Assembly: GCA_934474225.1 (NCBI GenBank)
Contig: CAKSLU010000002.1
Location: forward strand, 62,001-126,000
Length of the DNA: 64,000 nucleotides
Direction of reading: 5' to 3'
Origin: an uncultured Eubacteriales bacterium
Lineage (GTDB): Bacteria > Bacillota > Clostridia > Oscillospirales > CAG-272
The notes beneath the pieces are model-generated. The model was not told the origin of the DNA. It made no database searches and was given only the letters and a program-made list of their open reading frames with translations. Every line of letters begins with the position of its first letter. Positions within the stretch are counted from its first letter, which is position 1. This document shows positions 34,629 through 43,391 of the stretch, piece after piece. Position numbers and translations under genes: made by a program.

Positions 34629-35759
34629 ATGACTGAATATGTGAACTTCCCCGTAGAGCTGCTCGACGACTTCTGCATGAAGGCGTTCGGCAAGCTCGGC
34701 TTCAAAAAGAGCGAGTGCCGGATCATCACCGATGTGCTCATCATGTCCGACAAGTTCGGCATCGAATCCCACGGAATGCAGCGTCTGGTGCGCTATCACA
34801 AGGGCATTGAAAAGGGACTGATCGACGTACATGCCGTACCCGAGATCGTCCACGAGACCTCGACCACGGCAGTCATCGACGCGCATGACGCGATGGGGCA
34901 GCTCGCCGGTCACAAGGCGATGAAGCTGGCGATCCGCAAGGCGAAGCGCAGCGGCGTCGGCATCGTCTCGGTGCGCAACTCCAACCACTTCGGCATCGCG
35001 GGCTACTATGCAAAGATGGCGTGCGACGAGGGGCTGCTCGGCATGGCGTTCACCAACTCCGAGGCGATCATGGTCCCCACGTTCGGCAAGCTGGCGATGA
35101 TCGGCTCCAACCCGATCGCCGTCGCCATGCCCGCAGAGCCGTATGACTTCTTCTTCGACGCCTCCACCACGGTCGTCACGCGCGGCAAGCTGGAGATGTA
35201 CAACAAGATGGAGAAGCCCCTGCCCGAGGGCTGGGCGCTCAACAAGGACGGCAAGGCGTCCACCGACGCCCCCGATGTGCTGAAGAACATCGTCGCCAAG
35301 AACGGCGGCGGCATCATGCCTCTCGGCGGCAACACCGAGACGCTCGGCGGTCATAAGGGCTACGGCTACGGCATGCTGTGCGAGATTTTCTGCTCCATCC
35401 TCTCGATGGGCACGACCTCGAACTACGCAATGCACGGCGGCAAGAGCGGCATCTGCCACGGCTTTATCGCCATCAATCCCGCGTCCTTCGGCGATCCCGA
35501 AGCGATCAAGGAGCATCTGTCCACTTTCCTGCGCGAACTGCGCGAATCGCCGAAGGCAGAGGGTGCAGCCCGCATCTACACGCACGGCGAAAAGGAAGTG
35601 GAGGCAACCGCCCGCATCATGAAGGAGGGCGTCCCGGTCAACATCAACACCCTGCGTGAGATGATCGAGTTTGCCAACTTCGTCGGCATCGACCCGAAGA
35701 AGTACTTCGGCGAGCACGCCAACATCTCGAGCGACAAGATGTTCGCCGGCAACTATTGA
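34629..35759 (+). CDS. Malate/L-lactate dehydrogenase family (Ldh_2) oxidoreductase
   Basis: This 376-residue protein belongs to the NAD(P)-dependent Ldh_2/AllD family, unrelated in fold to classic lactate dehydrogenase. Family motifs are KFGIESHGMQRL (near 47), VRNSNHFGIAGYY (near 116), GSNPIAVAMPA and GHKGYGYGMLCEI. Members oxidise malate, L-lactate, ureidoglycolate or similar 2-hydroxyacids; the substrate is not readable. It has CAGGAGA upstream and a terminator downstream, and appears monocistronic. Confidence 0.9.
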   Translation: MTEYVNFPVELLDDFCMKAFGKLGFKKSECRIITDVLIMSDKFGIESHGMQRLVRYHKGIEKGLIDVHAVPEIVHETSTTAVIDAHDAMGQLAGHKAMKLAIRKAKRSGVGIVSVRNSNHFGIAGYYAKMACDEGLLGMAFTNSEAIMVPTFGKLAMIGSNPIAVAMPAEPYDFFFDASTTVVTRGKLEMYNKMEKPLPEGWALNKDGKASTDAPDVLKNIVAKNGGGIMPLGGNTETLGGHKGYGYGMLCEIFCSILSMGTTSNYAMHGGKSGICHGFIAINPASFGDPEAIKEHLSTFLRELRESPKAEGAARIYTHGEKEVEATARIMKEGVPVNINTLREMIEFANFVGIDPKKYFGEHANISSDKMFAGNY

Positions 35760-35788
35760 TTGCATAAAAGGATGAAATTTCATCCTGT

Positions 35789-35817
35789 ACGGACCGGCAA
35801 TTTCGCCGGTCCGTTTT
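35789..35817 (+). terminator. Terminator after the Ldh_2 gene
   Basis: ACGGACCGGC pairs with GCCGGTCCGT, followed by TTTACTTT. A short GGATGAAATTTCATCC palindrome lies before it. Confidence 0.85.
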
Positions 35818-35986
35818 ACTTTGGTTGTCGCGGACCGTCGGGGACGCCGGTCCCTACAAGAACCGGCGCGTCTTGCGACAAATGAATGGCAACCAACCGA
35901 CAAAAAAGGCTGTAAAAACGCTTGTTTTTACAGCCTTTTTTCTGTTTCGGGGAAGTCCCTGCGGACTTCCCCGAAAATGTACTTTT
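35818..35986. terminator. Intergenic hairpins including a bidirectional terminator
   Basis: A CGGACCGTCGGGGACGCCGG repeat block lies at about 35831-35858. AAAAAAGGCTGTAAAAAC and GTTTTTACAGCCTTTTTT form a terminator at about 35903-35941 that works in both directions. A second hairpin CGGGGAAGTCC/GGACTTCCCCG is at about 35947-35973, before the end of the solute-binding gene. Confidence 0.8.
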
Positions 35987-37492
35987 TTACTGCCCGTCGG
36001 CACTCCCGGCGCCGCCCTGCGAAGAAAAGGTGGCATTGAGTTCGGCAATCGACTGCTCTGCCGCTTCGCGGTAGGTCTCATAGACCGTCGTCAGCGTGCG
36101 GCGGTTGACAAACATGTTGGCAAGCGCGTCCTTGTACTTGCCGATATTGTAGTACAGTCCGACATCGTACACACGCGTCGCGAAGATGAGGTCCAGCATA
36201 TCGGCGCTCTCCTCATCGCGCGTATACTGCCCGATAAGCGTCTGCTCATAGTAGGCGGGCGTCAGCAGCTTCTTGCCCTGATAGGACAGTTCCTCGAGGA
36301 CAAAGCCGGAGCGTGCATCGTTCTTCACCATCTCGGGCACGCAGATAAAGGTGCAGTGGTTGACGCTGATGCCGTGTCCGTAGTCCTTCTGGCTCTCGTC
36401 ATACTTCGGATAGGGCAGAATGCCGAAATCGGTCGTGCTGTCGCGGTGGCGCGGCACCGTCGTCAGCAGGGTGAAGTAGAACATCGCCTGGTTGTTGTTG
36501 AACATATTGACGCGGTTCTTGTCCCAGACATCGCTGGAGGAACGATCACCGGTCTTGTTGTCGTACTGATAGTTGAAGACATGCGCGCTGTCATAGACCA
36601 AAGCGGTGAAATCGTCATACAGGTTGACGACGCGCTCGTTGTACAGCGTGAGTTCAAGCTCGCCCTTGTCGTTGAGCTTGCAGACCCGCTCACCGGCGCC
36701 TGCCAGAATCGCCTGCACATTGTCAAGCCAGGTCATCAGACCGTACACATCGTTTTCATCGTACACGCCGTCCTGATTGACATCCTCGCCGACGGCACGC
36801 ACCATCGTGGCAAGCGTCTCCAGGGTCCACTTGTTGTCCTTCACCAGTTCATACGGGTCGTCAAAGCCGTACTGCCGCACCATCTCCTTGTTGAAGAGCA
36901 TGCAGTGCGTGACCATGTTGTCCTGCACGCCGATGTCACCCGTGGTGTAATACATTCTGCCGCCGATGGACAGATCCGCATTGGCTCTCTGATCCCAATA
37001 GTCCTTGGAAAGGTCTACATGCGGAACCTCGTTCAGGTCGCGCAGGCAGCCGGCTGCGGCGAGTTTCGCCACCTCGGCAGTCCGAATCATCGCCGCATCA
37101 TAGGTGGAATCGCCCGCGTTGTATTCGGCGAAGAGCTTGTCATACGCCTGCTTTCGGCTGTCCATCTCGTCCGTGACGATGTCGATGTTGTAGGTTTCTT
37201 TCATGTAGGCGTTGCGGCGGTAAATGGCGGCTTCCAGTGCCGTGCCGTTTTCATCCTCCGCCTTGAAGTCATTCTGCTTGAAGCCGTGGCCGAAGAGAAT
37301 CCGGAATTCGCCCGAAATGTCGCCGAGCGCCGCAAGCGCGTCGTAATCCGGCGCATCCTCGGGAGGCGTCGTCGCGGCGGTCGTCTCCGACGACGCGGCA
37401 GTGGTGGAATCGGGCTGCTCCTTATCGCCGCACGCCGCGAAAAGCGGACAGAGCAATGCAGCGGCAAGCAGCAGCGCAATGGTCTTTTTCAT
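35987..37492 (-). CDS. Orphan extracellular solute-binding lipoprotein
   Basis: This 501-residue lipoprotein (lipobox LFAAC, Cys near 21) has a Ser/Thr-rich linker and a fold like ABC sugar-binding proteins. It carries a Ca2+-loop-like DVNQDGVYDENDVYG (about 255-269) and YDAAMIRTAEVAKLAAAGCL. No permease or ATPase gene is near. It is closely similar to the protein at 54017-55495. It lies 42 bp downstream of the SLH/BNR protein gene and is probably co-transcribed, which suggests a glycan-binding surface role rather than import. Confidence 0.85.
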   Translation of the reverse strand: MKKTIALLLAAALLCPLFAACGDKEQPDSTTAASSETTAATTPPEDAPDYDALAALGDISGEFRILFGHGFKQNDFKAEDENGTALEAAIYRRNAYMKETYNIDIVTDEMDSRKQAYDKLFAEYNAGDSTYDAAMIRTAEVAKLAAAGCLRDLNEVPHVDLSKDYWDQRANADLSIGGRMYYTTGDIGVQDNMVTHCMLFNKEMVRQYGFDDPYELVKDNKWTLETLATMVRAVGEDVNQDGVYDENDVYGLMTWLDNVQAILAGAGERVCKLNDKGELELTLYNERVVNLYDDFTALVYDSAHVFNYQYDNKTGDRSSSDVWDKNRVNMFNNNQAMFYFTLLTTVPRHRDSTTDFGILPYPKYDESQKDYGHGISVNHCTFICVPEMVKNDARSGFVLEELSYQGKKLLTPAYYEQTLIGQYTRDEESADMLDLIFATRVYDVGLYYNIGKYKDALANMFVNRRTLTTVYETYREAAEQSIAELNATFSSQGGAGSADGQ

Positions 37493-37534
37493 GGGAATCC
37501 TCCTTAAAAAATTCAGTTTTCAAACCTGTTTGTT

Positions 37535-39997
37535 TTAGGATTGTCTCGAATCGAAGTCATCCAGCACGACTGCGGGCCACTTGGCGGTGGAATACAGCGA
37601 AACGCTCATGGTGTCCGCCGTCTCGCCCGCGCCGTCGCCGTTGACCAGTGCCAGACGCGCCTTAAAACTCTTCTTGCCGGTCATGCCGACGAGCGCCTTC
37701 GGAATCGAGAATTCCACCACAAAGCCCTCGTCCTTGTCCTCGTTGTTGTTCGGCGTGCCGAGGACGCGGACAGCGGCGGTGCCGCCCGTCAGGGTCGCCT
37801 GCTTTGCGCCGTTGACATAGTATTCGATGCTCCGGATGCCGTCCAGCCCCACCGTGATGCGATAGTCCGATGCCGTACCGGCGGCGATGCAGACCGTCGC
37901 CGTATCCCGGTCGGTGATGAATTCGTCGAGGCGGGAAACCAGGAAATAGAGGTTCTCATCATCGTGCGCGACGCGCAGGGTAACCTGAGCCTGCGTCTCA
38001 CTGCCGACAAAGAATGCATCGGTGTTGTTCTCCCAGTCGTTCGTATAGCCATCGACCAGCACCGCATACTTCGGTGCGTTGATGCGGTGATTGAGATAGC
38101 CGCGAATCATCGCAATGCCGCTTATCGTACCGTCCGAGGAGGTCGACTGGTTGACAAACAGCATCGCATGGCTGCCCACGCGCTCCACACTGCCCCAGAA
38201 ACCGGGTGCATCCGGCAGGATGGAGAAGGCGGTGTTGGAAAATTCGCTGCCGTCGGGTGCGCCGATGCGCGACAGCAAACGGTTGCCGGACGCATAGGTC
38301 ATGACGACCTCGCCCGATGTGAAGCGTGCCAGATAGGGCGACGCCCCGGTAACATAGTTTGCTTTGGTCGTGTCCGGCCCTTCTTCGGTGAAGTCAAGCG
38401 CCTTCCAGACGCCGCCCTCGCCGCTCAGCGCATAGGAAACATCAAAATTCTTCTGCAGCAGACGGCGAATCTCCACCGCCAGCATCGTCTTGCCGTTTGC
38501 CAGCGAAACGGCAACCGGCATCTGCCCGCAGAAGTAGGGCAGATCGTTGCGAATGCCGACCTGCTGCTGGAACACAGTCGTCGCACGATAATAATTCTTA
38601 TCCCCCGGCTGAATGTGCGGCGTCCAGATGTAGCCGTTGTCAGTCGAGACCAGCATGCCCGTGCCGCTGGAGCGGTAGCTCTTATCATAGCCGTACTTGG
38701 ATATGTAGGGTGCAATCTGCGTGAAATAAAGCTCGATTCGCCCATCGTCATGCTTTAAGAAGGACGCCTCCCAGTTTTGTCCCGTGTAGATGCGGGTCGG
38801 CGCAGACCACTCGATCTTGCCGTCTTCCGTCGCACGGCCGCGAATCAGATCCAGCCCGCTCAGCTCCGTGTAGGTCTCATACCCGTTGAACGGACGGACG
38901 GAATAGACGCAGAGAATGTCGCCGTTGTCCAGCACGACCGCCTCCGGGTTGACCGCATAGTAACCGTCGGTCTGTCCCTTGCGATCGCCGTACTCATAGA
39001 CGAATTTATGCTCACCGCGGTTGTACAGCACCTCGGGCGCGTTCCAGTTCTTGCCGTCACGGCTCGTCGCATAGTAGAGATGCTGACCGGTCTGCGTAAA
39101 ATGATAAAGCAGCAGATAGAGGTCGTCGCGCACCTTTTTCACGCGCGGATAGAAGGCGCTGTCGTAGCGGAACGAGCCCGTCGTGGTGGAATTGAGCAGC
39201 AGCTTTGAGCGGAAGTCCGCCTCGACCGTCGCGGTGTTGTAGTCGTCCGCCATGTGGTCGCCGTCGGTGCCGCCCCGGTTCAGCTCGGCAATCGGCGTGA
39301 TCTTAGTCTCCGGATTCTCGGGTGCGGTCGGTTTATCAATCGGTTTGTCGGGCGTCACACCTGCCACCTCTTTCCAAATATTTTCCGTAAATATACCGGC
39401 GGCAATCAGACGCTCGGCGATGGTATCGCCGCTCTTCACTGCCGCCGTCAGCGCACGATAGCAGATGACAAACGCGCCGCCGCGGTTGAATGTGTCCGCC
39501 TTTGCGTCCGCAATGCCGACCTGTTTCGCCAGCGTATAGGGGTCGTTCCACTTGAAGTCACCCGCGCCGTCGTCATAGCCGAGCACGCGCAGCATGATTG
39601 TGAGGAACGCCGCCTCGGAGACCTCGGTGTCGGGGTCAAACTTCGTCTCGCTCACGCCTTTGGTGATGCCGTTTGCATAGACATAGCCGATATACGGCGC
39701 TGCCCATGCGGGCACATCGGTGAAGGGGTGCGCTTGAACATTCGCCGTTGCGTCTTTCTCCGCGCCGACAAAGCGCACCACAAGGACGAACGCCTGTGCG
39801 CGCGTCAGCTTGTCGCCGAGCGCGAAGTTCACGCTGCCGTCCGCGCCCTGTCCATAGCCGCCGACAAGGCCGAGCGTGTACAGCTTTTGCGCCGCGGCAT
39901 CCGCTGAGGGCGCCGCAGCGGCAGCCGGAACCGCCGCAAAGGATGCCGACAGAACCAATACCAACAAAACACAAAGTAGGCACAGTTTCTTTTTCAT
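37535..39997 (-). CDS. SLH-anchored BNR/sialidase-like protein with a CBM9-like domain
   Basis: This 820-residue exported protein has a signal peptide and three SLH motifs in residues 30-215 (KLYTLGLVGGYGQG, FTDVPAWAAPYIGYVYANGI, DPYTLAKQVGIAD). A five-bladed propeller-like region follows (about 255-640) with BNR-type patterns such as YYATSRDGKNWNAPEVLYN and GMLVSTDNGYIW. A CBM9-like domain ends it (YTNDWENNTDAFFVGSE, then VAHDDENLYFLVSRLDE). It probably binds or cleaves glycans at the cell wall; catalytic residues could not be assigned. The start follows AAGGAG. Confidence 0.8.
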   Translation of the reverse strand: MKKKLCLLCVLLVLVLSASFAAVPAAAAAPSADAAAQKLYTLGLVGGYGQGADGSVNFALGDKLTRAQAFVLVVRFVGAEKDATANVQAHPFTDVPAWAAPYIGYVYANGITKGVSETKFDPDTEVSEAAFLTIMLRVLGYDDGAGDFKWNDPYTLAKQVGIADAKADTFNRGGAFVICYRALTAAVKSGDTIAERLIAAGIFTENIWKEVAGVTPDKPIDKPTAPENPETKITPIAELNRGGTDGDHMADDYNTATVEADFRSKLLLNSTTTGSFRYDSAFYPRVKKVRDDLYLLLYHFTQTGQHLYYATSRDGKNWNAPEVLYNRGEHKFVYEYGDRKGQTDGYYAVNPEAVVLDNGDILCVYSVRPFNGYETYTELSGLDLIRGRATEDGKIEWSAPTRIYTGQNWEASFLKHDDGRIELYFTQIAPYISKYGYDKSYRSSGTGMLVSTDNGYIWTPHIQPGDKNYYRATTVFQQQVGIRNDLPYFCGQMPVAVSLANGKTMLAVEIRRLLQKNFDVSYALSGEGGVWKALDFTEEGPDTTKANYVTGASPYLARFTSGEVVMTYASGNRLLSRIGAPDGSEFSNTAFSILPDAPGFWGSVERVGSHAMLFVNQSTSSDGTISGIAMIRGYLNHRINAPKYAVLVDGYTNDWENNTDAFFVGSETQAQVTLRVAHDDENLYFLVSRLDEFITDRDTATVCIAAGTASDYRITVGLDGIRSIEYYVNGAKQATLTGGTAAVRVLGTPNNNEDKDEGFVVEFSIPKALVGMTGKKSFKARLALVNGDGAGETADTMSVSLYSTAKWPAVVLDDFDSRQS

Positions 39998-40040
39998 AGG
40001 GACTCCTTTTTTCAAATGCAGTGATTTTGAGCGTTTTCTC

Positions 40041-40070
40041 CAAAAAATCTGCGGCGGCGCGCGCCGCCCG
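40041..40070 (-). promoter_or_regulatory. GC-rich hairpin with T-run in the SLH/BNR leader
   Basis: A perfect palindrome GGCGGCGCGCGCCGCC (40053-40068) is followed on the minus strand by GCAGATTTTTTGG. It lies in the ~100-nt leader between promoter and start, so it could attenuate transcription. The distance from stem to T-run is a little long. Confidence 0.45.
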
Positions 40071-40108
40071 GGGCAGAAGCAACAAACAGACAGCTTGGGT
40101 TCAATACC

Positions 40109-40137
40109 ATTATACCTGCATTCGTCCATTTTGTACA
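40109..40137 (-). promoter_or_regulatory. Promoter for the SLH/BNR and solute-binding operon
   Basis: TGTACA and TATAAT on the minus strand are 17 bp apart. Confidence 0.7.
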
Positions 40138-40189
40138 TGACTAAATGTTTGACAAGCCGAAACAAATGTTAGAATATTGCGCAAAACAC

Positions 40190-40246
40190 CGCAAAAAAGA
40201 ACGGCAGTCGAAGTCGGCGACACATATGTCGCCGACTTCGACTGCC
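40190..40246 (-). terminator. 20-bp perfect-stem terminator after the radC-like gene
   Basis: GGCAGTCGAAGTCGGCGACA (40203-40222) pairs exactly with the stretch at 40227-40246 around a CATA loop. On the minus strand TTCTTTTTTG follows the stem. Confidence 0.9.
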
Positions 40247-40284
40247 AAAGCCATACTTTCGCCGTACCGTCGGGTAAGTCATGT

Positions 40285-41016
40285 TTAGTTGTCGTAGAAC
40301 GCCTTGCTGCGCCCGCGGGACCAGAATATGCCCTTCGCCTTGGAATACAGCGGCTCAAACCGGTCGCCCGCGATGAGCAGATGCTCGAGGAACTCCACAT
40401 TGACCGAGTGAAACGCCTGCGCCACCGCAGAAGTCGTCTCCATATCCTCCGAGGAGGGCACCAGCGTGCCGTTCGGATGGTTGTGCGCCAGCACCACGCG
40501 CGACACGCGCGGACGCAGCGCCTGCTCAATCAGCTTGCGCGTGTCAAACTGCACGCGGTTGACCGAGCCCTCGCAGATCTTAACCAGATCAATCACGCGG
40601 TCGCTGTTGTCAAGTAGCAGCAGCGTCACGGTCTCGACCGTCAGCCCGGCATAATAGCGCAAAAACAGCGCGCCTATCTTGTTGAGCGAGTCATATCGCT
40701 CCTCTGTGTCGCGCACTTCGCAGAGCGCGGCGCGGTTGACCGCGGGAATCAGCTTCAGCAGCGTGGCGGTATGCTCGCTGACGCCGTCCACCGTGCACAG
40801 CTCCTCCACCGACGCCTCAAACACGCCCGAGAGCGAGCCGAAACGGTCGAGCAGCGCATGCGCCACCGGGTTGGTATCCCGCTGCGGAATGCCGAAAAAC
40901 AGGAGCAGTTCGAGAATGTTGTGCTTTTCAAAGCCCTCCAGCCCCTCGCGCAGGAAACGCTCCTTCAGCCGTGCGCGATGACCGCCGTGCGGATGCTTGG
41001 GATTTGTCTCTGCCAT
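40285..41016 (-). CDS. radC: RadC/UPF0758 family JAB-domain protein
   Basis: This 243-residue protein has the RadC arrangement: an N-terminal helical part (LKERFLREGLEGFEKHNILE) with a helix-hairpin-helix-like segment, then a JAB1/MPN metalloprotein domain with VVLAHNHPNGTLVPSSED (about 172-189) and LEHLLIAGD. The His-x-His...Asp zinc motif is intact. Despite the name, a DNA-repair role is not well supported for this family. It lies next to an unknown gene 3 bp upstream on the same strand. Confidence 0.9.
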   Translation of the reverse strand: MAETNPKHPHGGHRARLKERFLREGLEGFEKHNILELLLFFGIPQRDTNPVAHALLDRFGSLSGVFEASVEELCTVDGVSEHTATLLKLIPAVNRAALCEVRDTEERYDSLNKIGALFLRYYAGLTVETVTLLLLDNSDRVIDLVKICEGSVNRVQFDTRKLIEQALRPRVSRVVLAHNHPNGTLVPSSEDMETTSAVAQAFHSVNVEFLEHLLIAGDRFEPLYSKAKGIFWSRGRSKAFYDN

Positions 41017-41019
41017 GGT

Positions 41020-41442
41020 TTACAGCAGCTTTTCAAACGCGGCGGGTGTATAAACGCGGCAGCCGAAGACGCGCGCGCCCGGCGTCACCGTCGTGGCACT
41101 GCCGCGGCCAATCTCCAGCGCGGACACTTCGCCGTCCAGCAGCAGCACCGGCGTGCAGGGCTTGCCGCCCTCGCTCTCCGGGAAGTTCGGCAGAGCCCAC
41201 ATATAGTCGGTCTCGCCCGCCGCGCCGTGCACGGTGAAATAGCCGCGGTCGCGGTAGAAATACACGCGCACAGCCCCCTCTCCGAGCGTGAGCACCTTGA
41301 CGGCATAGGCGGCGGACGCCGTCGCTATCGTAAAGTCATACTTGCCGCTGTCGTTTTTGCTGATGCCGAAGAGGCTTGCCGCGCGGAATGCGCCGCCCTT
41401 CTCCTTACACATCTTCTTGATTTCGCCGAGTGAAACTGCCAT
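41020..41442 (-). CDS. Conserved-looking small protein, unknown function
   Basis: Not a recognised family. The 140-residue product (MAVSLGEIKKMCKEKGGAFR...) has no signal or membrane segment, alternating strands and helices, and four scattered cysteines or aromatic patches (YFYRDRGYFTVHG). GGGGGTG precedes the start. It ends 3 bp before the radC-like gene and should share its transcript. Confidence 0.75.
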   Translation of the reverse strand: MAVSLGEIKKMCKEKGGAFRAASLFGISKNDSGKYDFTIATASAAYAVKVLTLGEGAVRVYFYRDRGYFTVHGAAGETDYMWALPNFPESEGGKPCTPVLLLDGEVSALEIGRGSATTVTPGARVFGCRVYTPAAFEKLL

Positions 41443-41572
41443 GGAAACACCCCCATCAAAATGCAAAGTCGAAATTCGTGCAGTCTGCGTCTTGCATACG
41501 CGCCCCGGTTGTGGTATACTGTTTTACGGTATGTCCCATCCGTCTGCGCGGCGCAGGCTGCGCAATATAACG

Positions 41573-41597
41573 AAAAAACCTCGCCGGAGCGAGGTTT
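41573..41597 (-). terminator. Terminator after tRNA-Thr
   Basis: AACCTCGC and GCGAGGTT form the stem, followed on the minus strand by TTTTCG. Confidence 0.8.
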
Positions 41598-41603
41598 CTC
41601 GAT

Positions 41604-41679
41604 TGGAGCTGGTAGCCGGACTTGAACCGGCGACCTGTTGATTACGAATCAACTGCTCTACCAACTGAGCCATACCAGC
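41604..41679 (-). tRNA. tRNA-Thr (anticodon CGT)
   Basis: The 76-nt cloverleaf is complete on the minus strand. It has a 7-bp acceptor stem (GCTGGTA/TACCAGC), a D stem GCTC/GAGC, an anticodon stem GTTGA/TCAAC with loop TTCGTAA, a T arm GCCGG-TTCAAGT-CCGGC, and an encoded CCA end. The anticodon CGT reads ACG threonine codons. No integrated element is attached to its 3' end. Confidence 0.97.
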
Positions 41680-41688
41680 ACGCTCATT

Positions 41689-41718
41689 ATTATACAACAC
41701 TGTATCCCGATTTGTCAA
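41689..41718 (-). promoter_or_regulatory. Promoter for tRNA-Thr
   Basis: TTGACA and TATAAT, both consensus, are 18 bp apart on the minus strand. The -35 overlaps the ribosome site of rsmA on the other strand. Confidence 0.9.
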
Positions 41719-41728
41719 GAGGTATTTT

Positions 41729-42592
41729 ATGAATTTATGTGATATACGCACCGTCCGCGAAATTCTCGCGGCATTCGGCACCGGGACGAAGAAGGGATTC
41801 GGGCAAAACTTCCTCATCAACGCCGCCGTCCCCGCAGAGATTGCCGACAACTGCTGCGACAGCGCGGACAGCGTCGTTGTGGAGATAGGCCCCGGCATCG
41901 GCTGCCTGACGGCAGAGCTGGCAAAGCGCTACAAGCGCGTGATTGCCTTTGAGATCGACAAGACGCTCATCCCGGTGCTGAAGTACACCCTCGGCTCGTT
42001 TGCCAATGTCGAGGTCATAGGCGCAGACATTCTGGAGGTGGACCTCTGCGCGGTTCTTCGCGAAAAGGCGGCAGGGGAGCGCGTCTCGGTCTGCGCAAAT
42101 CTTCCTTATTATATTACCACGCCGATTCTCATGCGCCTGGTCGAGTGCGGCTATCCCTTTGACAGCATCACGGTCATGGTGCAGCGCGAGGTTGCCGACC
42201 GGCTGTGTGCCGCGCCGGGCAGCGCGGATTACGGCGCGATCACCGCGTCGCTCTGCTACTACGGCGCGCCGAAAAAACTCTTCACCGTGACGGCGGGCAA
42301 CTTCATGCCCGCGCCGAAGGTGGACTCCGCCGTGGTGCGCATTGATTTGTGGAAGGACAAGCCCATCAAGCCGCAGAACCCGGAACTCTTCTTCAAAGTC
42401 ATCCGCGCGGCGTTCGGTCAGCGGCGCAAGACGCTGGCAAATGCGCTGTCCACCGCCTTTCCCGAGGTGTCGAAGGACGCGCTTGCCGCCGCAATTACCG
42501 CCTGCGGGCACGATGTGCGCATCCGCGGCGAGCGGCTCTCGACCGCTGAATTTGCGGCGCTTGCGGACGCGCTTCTGCCGCTGCTTTCTTAA
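41729..42592 (+). CDS. rsmA: 16S rRNA dimethyladenosine transferase (KsgA)
   Basis: This 287-residue SAM-dependent enzyme dimethylates two adjacent adenines near the 3' end of 16S rRNA during ribosome assembly. The motifs are KKGFGQNFLIN (about 21-31), VVEIGPGIGCLTAELA, VIAFEIDKTLIPVL, ANLPYYITTPI and APKVDSAVVRI. AAGAGG precedes the start. It probably forms a transcript with tdk, which begins 28 bp downstream. Confidence 0.95.
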   Translation: MNLCDIRTVREILAAFGTGTKKGFGQNFLINAAVPAEIADNCCDSADSVVVEIGPGIGCLTAELAKRYKRVIAFEIDKTLIPVLKYTLGSFANVEVIGADILEVDLCAVLREKAAGERVSVCANLPYYITTPILMRLVECGYPFDSITVMVQREVADRLCAAPGSADYGAITASLCYYGAPKKLFTVTAGNFMPAPKVDSAVVRIDLWKDKPIKPQNPELFFKVIRAAFGQRRKTLANALSTAFPEVSKDALAAAITACGHDVRIRGERLSTAEFAALADALLPLLS

Positions 42593-42620
42593 AAATACAT
42601 CCGAAACAAAGGAGACCGCC

Positions 42621-43229
42621 ATGGCAAAGCTGTATTTCAAGTTCGGCGCGATGGGCAGTTCCAAGACCGCGCAGGCGCTGATGACCAAGTTCAACTACGA
42701 GGAAAAGGACAAGACCGTCTGGCTGATCAAGCCCGCTGTTGACACGCGGGACGACCGCTTTGAAAACGGGCAGCGCATCACCGAGGCCAAGAGCCGCATC
42801 GGGCTCTCCGCCCCCGCCGACGCCATTGCCGCCGAAGACGACATTCTCGCGCTGTTTGCCGCGCGCGAGGGGCGCATTCCCACCGATGTCATCATCTGCG
42901 ACGAATGCCAGTTTCTCACCGGCAAGCAGGTGGAGCAGCTGAAATACATCGTGGATCACTTTGATTTGCCGGTGCTCTGCTTCGGGCTGCGCGCCGACTT
43001 TCAGACGCTGATGTTCCCGGGCAGCAAGCGCCTCTTTGAGATTGCGGACAGCATCTCGGAGATCAAGTCCATCTGCCGCTGCGGCAGAAAAGCCACGGTC
43101 AACGCGCGGCTGGACGCGGCGGGCAACATCATCACCGAGGGCGACCAGGTCTGCCTCGGCGGCAACGACAAGTATGTCGGCATGTGCTACCGCTGCTACT
43201 ATGCGCGCACGCACGAGGCGCAGAAGTGA
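42621..43229 (+). CDS. tdk: Thymidine kinase
   Basis: This 202-residue type II thymidine kinase phosphorylates thymidine in the salvage pathway. It has a P-loop near the start (FGAMGSSKTAQAL, residues 7-19), the Walker B-like IICDECQFL (about 92-100), FGLRADFQTLMFPGS, and a zinc site from CRC near 153 and CYRCYY near 191. GGAG lies 7 bp upstream. Confidence 0.95.
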   Translation: MAKLYFKFGAMGSSKTAQALMTKFNYEEKDKTVWLIKPAVDTRDDRFENGQRITEAKSRIGLSAPADAIAAEDDILALFAAREGRIPTDVIICDECQFLTGKQVEQLKYIVDHFDLPVLCFGLRADFQTLMFPGSKRLFEIADSISEIKSICRCGRKATVNARLDAAGNIITEGDQVCLGGNDKYVGMCYRCYYARTHEAQK

Positions 43230-43256
43230 CGCAGGCGAAAAATTTTGCCCGCACTC

Positions 43257-43285
43257 TTGACAAGCGCGCGGACATATGCTATAAT
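43257..43285 (+). promoter_or_regulatory. Consensus promoter for the riboswitch-controlled P-type ATPase
   Basis: TTGACA and TATAAT, both perfect, are 17 bp apart. Transcription would start about 5 bp before the riboswitch P1 stem. Confidence 0.93.
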
Positions 43286-43296
43286 ATCTGAACATT

Positions 43297-43391
43297 CCGT
43301 GAGGGAGTAGTCGGCGCGTATGCGCTTCCAATGCCAACAACCGACCGCATGCGGTCTGGCACGAATGAAATGACAAGACTCATGGGTAGAC
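43297..43391 (+). promoter_or_regulatory. Mn2+-sensing yybP-ykoY riboswitch
   Basis: The RNA has the signature GGGAGTAG (43303-43310) and the matching TGACAAGAC (43371-43379), the two loop regions that form the metal site in this riboswitch class. P1 is CCGTGAG (43297-43303) with CTCATGG (43379-43385). The interior has paired arms including TGCCA/TGGCA and ACCG/CGGT. The 3' strand of P1 is also the 5' arm of the terminator, so metal binding should favour read-through and turn the gene on. Confidence 0.88.

Noticed and set aside
41604..41679. tRNA-linked integrated element
   Set aside because: No integrase, no duplicated tRNA 3' end and no break in gene content next to the tRNA.
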